This document shows, piece after piece, positions 6,139-7,724 of a stretch of 7,724 nt of DNA (position 1 is its first letter; each line of letters begins with the position of its first letter). This stretch comes from Caryophanales bacterium UBA3260 (lineage in GTDB: Bacteria > Bacillota_I > Bacilli_A > RF39 > UBA660): contig DEUO01000109.1 in the NCBI GenBank assembly GCA_002362595.1, positions 1-7,724 on the forward strand. The letters run 5' to 3'. Made by a program: the position numbers and the translations under genes. Below the pieces are notes generated by a model that did no database searches, was not told where the DNA came from, and saw only the letters and a program-made list of their open reading frames with translations.

Positions 6139-7696
6139 ATATTTGGTAAAAGTTTATTCTTGTATTTCTATTATGATCTGAAAGTAAAACTTGGATAAAA
6201 CTATCTAAAGTAATTTCTAAATGAAATGTATGGTGATAATCGCGATTACTATAACAATCAAATATCATTAAATTATTTGTACCATCCACACTATATCTAC
6301 CATTAATAATAGCTTCTTTTATATATCTTAACTTAGTTTTATTCATATTAGAATCATGACGAGTAGCATCTTTTTCTAAACTTAACTCAGCACGTAATTC
6401 TTTTATTTCTTTTACTAAACGATCTAATTCATTACAATCCTTAACAAAACTATCTGTATTCTTTTTAACTTCATCTATATTATTCTTACTCTTAGCATTC
6501 TCTAAATACTTATTAATACGACGATTAACTTTAACTACTCTCTTATTTAAAGAAGATAAATTATTAATAATACTTTTATACTCAACAGTTTCATAGTCTA
6601 TAATAGTTGGTTTTAAAGCATTTAATTCAAGCATTGAATAATTAAAATGCTTAGTTAAATTATTCTCATCATATACATAATTTATATAGAAATTAGCTAA
6701 AGCAAGACCAGTTAATATATCACTTTTTCTTGCTGATATATCAAATAACTTACGACACTCATCTAAACTATAATTACACTTATAAGCACGTGAAATACTT
6801 CTAATTAATTCAAATGTATCTAAAAGTTTACGTCTACTTATATTTGTATTACTATTAAAACATTTTAAAGTATCTTTAATATATTCCTTTAAAACATATT
6901 CATAATTAGCTTCGTTATATAACTTTTCAATTTTCATCTTATCTTCTCTAGTTAAAGATACATTCTTTTTATTAACAGATAAAGTATACTTTTCTTTAGC
7001 AAGTAAACTATTTATTTCTTGTAATTGCTTAAAATCATATTCTTCAATAACTGATAAAGTATTAATTAAATATTTAATATCTTCATAAGTTAATTTCTTC
7101 ATACCCTGTTTCGTTACACTATATTCATATAATTTAATATTCTTCATATAGTTTTTAAAACTATCTCCTTTATCAGGAATAGATACAACATTAAAATTAT
7201 AAGTAACACCATCACTAGATAAATTAACATTATTATTAAGTGAAGTAACTAAAAAACTAGCAAAATCAACTACCCAATCGGAATCAGCAATCATTCCGTT
7301 ATCAAACCTAATAGTATTGTTATTATTTGAAACATAACTACCTGTTGCTAAAGCTTTACGTAGATAATTAACCAATATTTCTTCATTTTTAATTGACTGA
7401 ACTTGACTTCTAAAATAATTAATTCCTTTCGTCTTATCCATATAATACTTTAATTCTTTTTTATCTATTTTATTAAATTCTTCACTACTTAGATTTTCAT
7501 CATTACCCATTATTTGTAAAGAAGTATACAATAAATCTAAAGAAATATAATCAAAATCATTAATAAATTTTATACTTTTACTTTTATTATTCATTATTTT
7601 AGAAATATAACTACTTAAAAATTCATTTGACTTTGTCATATGAACAAAAGTATTCAATTTAGAAATATTATCTAATAACGTGTTTCCCCTTATCAT
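6137..7696 (-). CDS. Hypothetical 519-residue, mostly helical cytosolic protein
   Basis: I do not recognise this protein. It has no signal peptide, membrane span or known catalytic motif. The N-terminal two fifths mix helices with a Ser/Asn-rich, strand-like stretch (about 120-175). The middle (about 180-375) is helical and Lys/Glu/Leu/Tyr-rich. Residues about 370-445 have heptad-like spacing of hydrophobic and charged residues and could form a coiled coil. The C-terminal 60 residues differ, with a Cys/His/Asp/Tyr-containing segment (YHHTFHLE at about 487-494) that may be a compact fold or metal site. The ATG at 7696 is chosen because AGGTG lies six bases upstream; an in-frame GTG three codons earlier overlaps that ribosome site. 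It is monocistronic by context: promoter at the right edge and a strong hairpin at its stop. Base composition matches its neighbour at 5032, with no sign of recent transfer. Confidence 0.7.
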   Translation of the reverse strand: MIRGNTLLDNISKLNTFVHMTKSNEFLSSYISKIMNNKSKSIKFINDFDYISLDLLYTSLQIMGNDENLSSEEFNKIDKKELKYYMDKTKGINYFRSQVQSIKNEEILVNYLRKALATGSYVSNNNNTIRFDNGMIADSDWVVDFASFLVTSLNNNVNLSSDGVTYNFNVVSIPDKGDSFKNYMKNIKLYEYSVTKQGMKKLTYEDIKYLINTLSVIEEYDFKQLQEINSLLAKEKYTLSVNKKNVSLTREDKMKIEKLYNEANYEYVLKEYIKDTLKCFNSNTNISRRKLLDTFELIRSISRAYKCNYSLDECRKLFDISARKSDILTGLALANFYINYVYDENNLTKHFNYSMLELNALKPTIIDYETVEYKSIINNLSSLNKRVVKVNRRINKYLENAKSKNNIDEVKKNTDSFVKDCNELDRLVKEIKELRAELSLEKDATRHDSNMNKTKLRYIKEAIINGRYSVDGTNNLMIFDCYSNRDYHHTFHLEITLDSFIQVLLSDHNRNTRINFYQI

Positions 7697-7714
7697 ATTA
7701 TTCACCTATTATAA

Positions 7715-7723
7715 ATTATATCA
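7715..7723 (-). promoter_or_regulatory. Promoter of the 519-residue protein gene, extended -10
   Basis: The minus strand reads TGATATAAT, the same core as the promoters at 2015 and 6078, with 18 bases between the -10 and the ATG. The predicted leader is about 10-12 bases and consists mainly of the AGGTG ribosome site. Any -35 lies outside the window. Confidence 0.6.
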
Positions 7724-7724
7724 C

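Noticed and set aside
6215..6245. HHTFHLE near the C-terminus of the 519-residue protein as a zinc-protease motif.
   Set aside because: It does not fit HExxH: the residue after the first or second His is not Glu, and no downstream ligand pattern is seen. It is left only as a possible metal or structural site.
7697..7705. GTG start three codons upstream of the 519-residue protein.
   Set aside because: The GTG is part of the AGGTG ribosome site that serves the ATG at 7696.
1..7724. CRISPR array, tRNA/rRNA genes, insertion sequence or phage module.
   Set aside because: No regularly spaced direct repeats, cloverleaf-like sequence, transposase motif or terminal inverted repeats were seen on either strand.
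1..7724. A defence island or new multi-gene system spanning the unnamed genes.
   Set aside because: The unnamed genes are separated by housekeeping genes, lie on both strands, mostly have their own promoters and terminators, and show no nuclease, helicase (apart from PriA), toxin or NTPase motif that would tie them together.

Overview
This is an AT-rich stretch of bacterial chromosome with the look of a low-GC Gram-positive (Firmicutes/Bacilli-like) lineage. The evidence is a PriA whose helicase motifs read like the Bacillus protein, AGGAGG-type ribosome binding sites, promoters built on a TRTG-extended -10 box, and short U-tailed hairpin terminators. TGA is used as a stop (end of the gene at 4563-4973) and tryptophan is TGG, so the Mycoplasma/Spiroplasma code does not apply. 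A gut-type uncultured Bacilli/Erysipelotrichia relative would fit, but the sequence does not fix the taxon.

Layout. From the left edge to 1988 (minus) lies most of priA, the replication-restart helicase, with its C-terminus outside the window. A 106-bp divergent spacer (1989-2094) carries back-to-back extended -10 promoters. The only plus-strand gene, 2095-3603, encodes an unnamed protein with a gluzincin-like zinc-protease motif (HEFLH plus a downstream EGYTE), a single probable membrane span and a C-terminal domain that is probably outside the cell. It converges on deoD (3681-4406, minus; purine nucleoside phosphorylase) across a short spacer with a hairpin that can terminate both. Upstream of deoD, about 155 bp hold its promoter, possible operator sites and the terminator of the next gene. 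That gene (4563-4973, minus) encodes a cytidine-deaminase-fold protein in which all three zinc-cysteine positions are replaced. Next come a membrane-anchored protein with two copies of a beta-rich domain (5032-6048, minus) and a 519-residue helical protein of unknown function (6137-7696, minus), whose promoter sits at the right edge.

Functional picture. priA is housekeeping. deoD and the deaminase-like gene are neighbours with a nucleoside-metabolism theme, but the latter probably no longer performs zinc-dependent deamination. The remaining three genes are unnamed: two appear to be membrane proteins with C-terminal domains outside the cell, and one appears cytosolic. I see no RNA gene, mobile element, CRISPR array or obvious defence cassette. 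Every gene except priA (end not visible) and the 5032 gene is followed by its own terminator-like hairpin, so most units are probably monocistronic. The 5032 gene may read through into the deaminase-like gene. The points most worth a second look are the zinc-ligand-less deaminase homologue, the membrane-tethered HEFLH protein, the internal duplication in the 5032-6048 product, and the shared TATG-N-TATAAT promoters with very short leaders. No gap between genes exceeds 300 bases.
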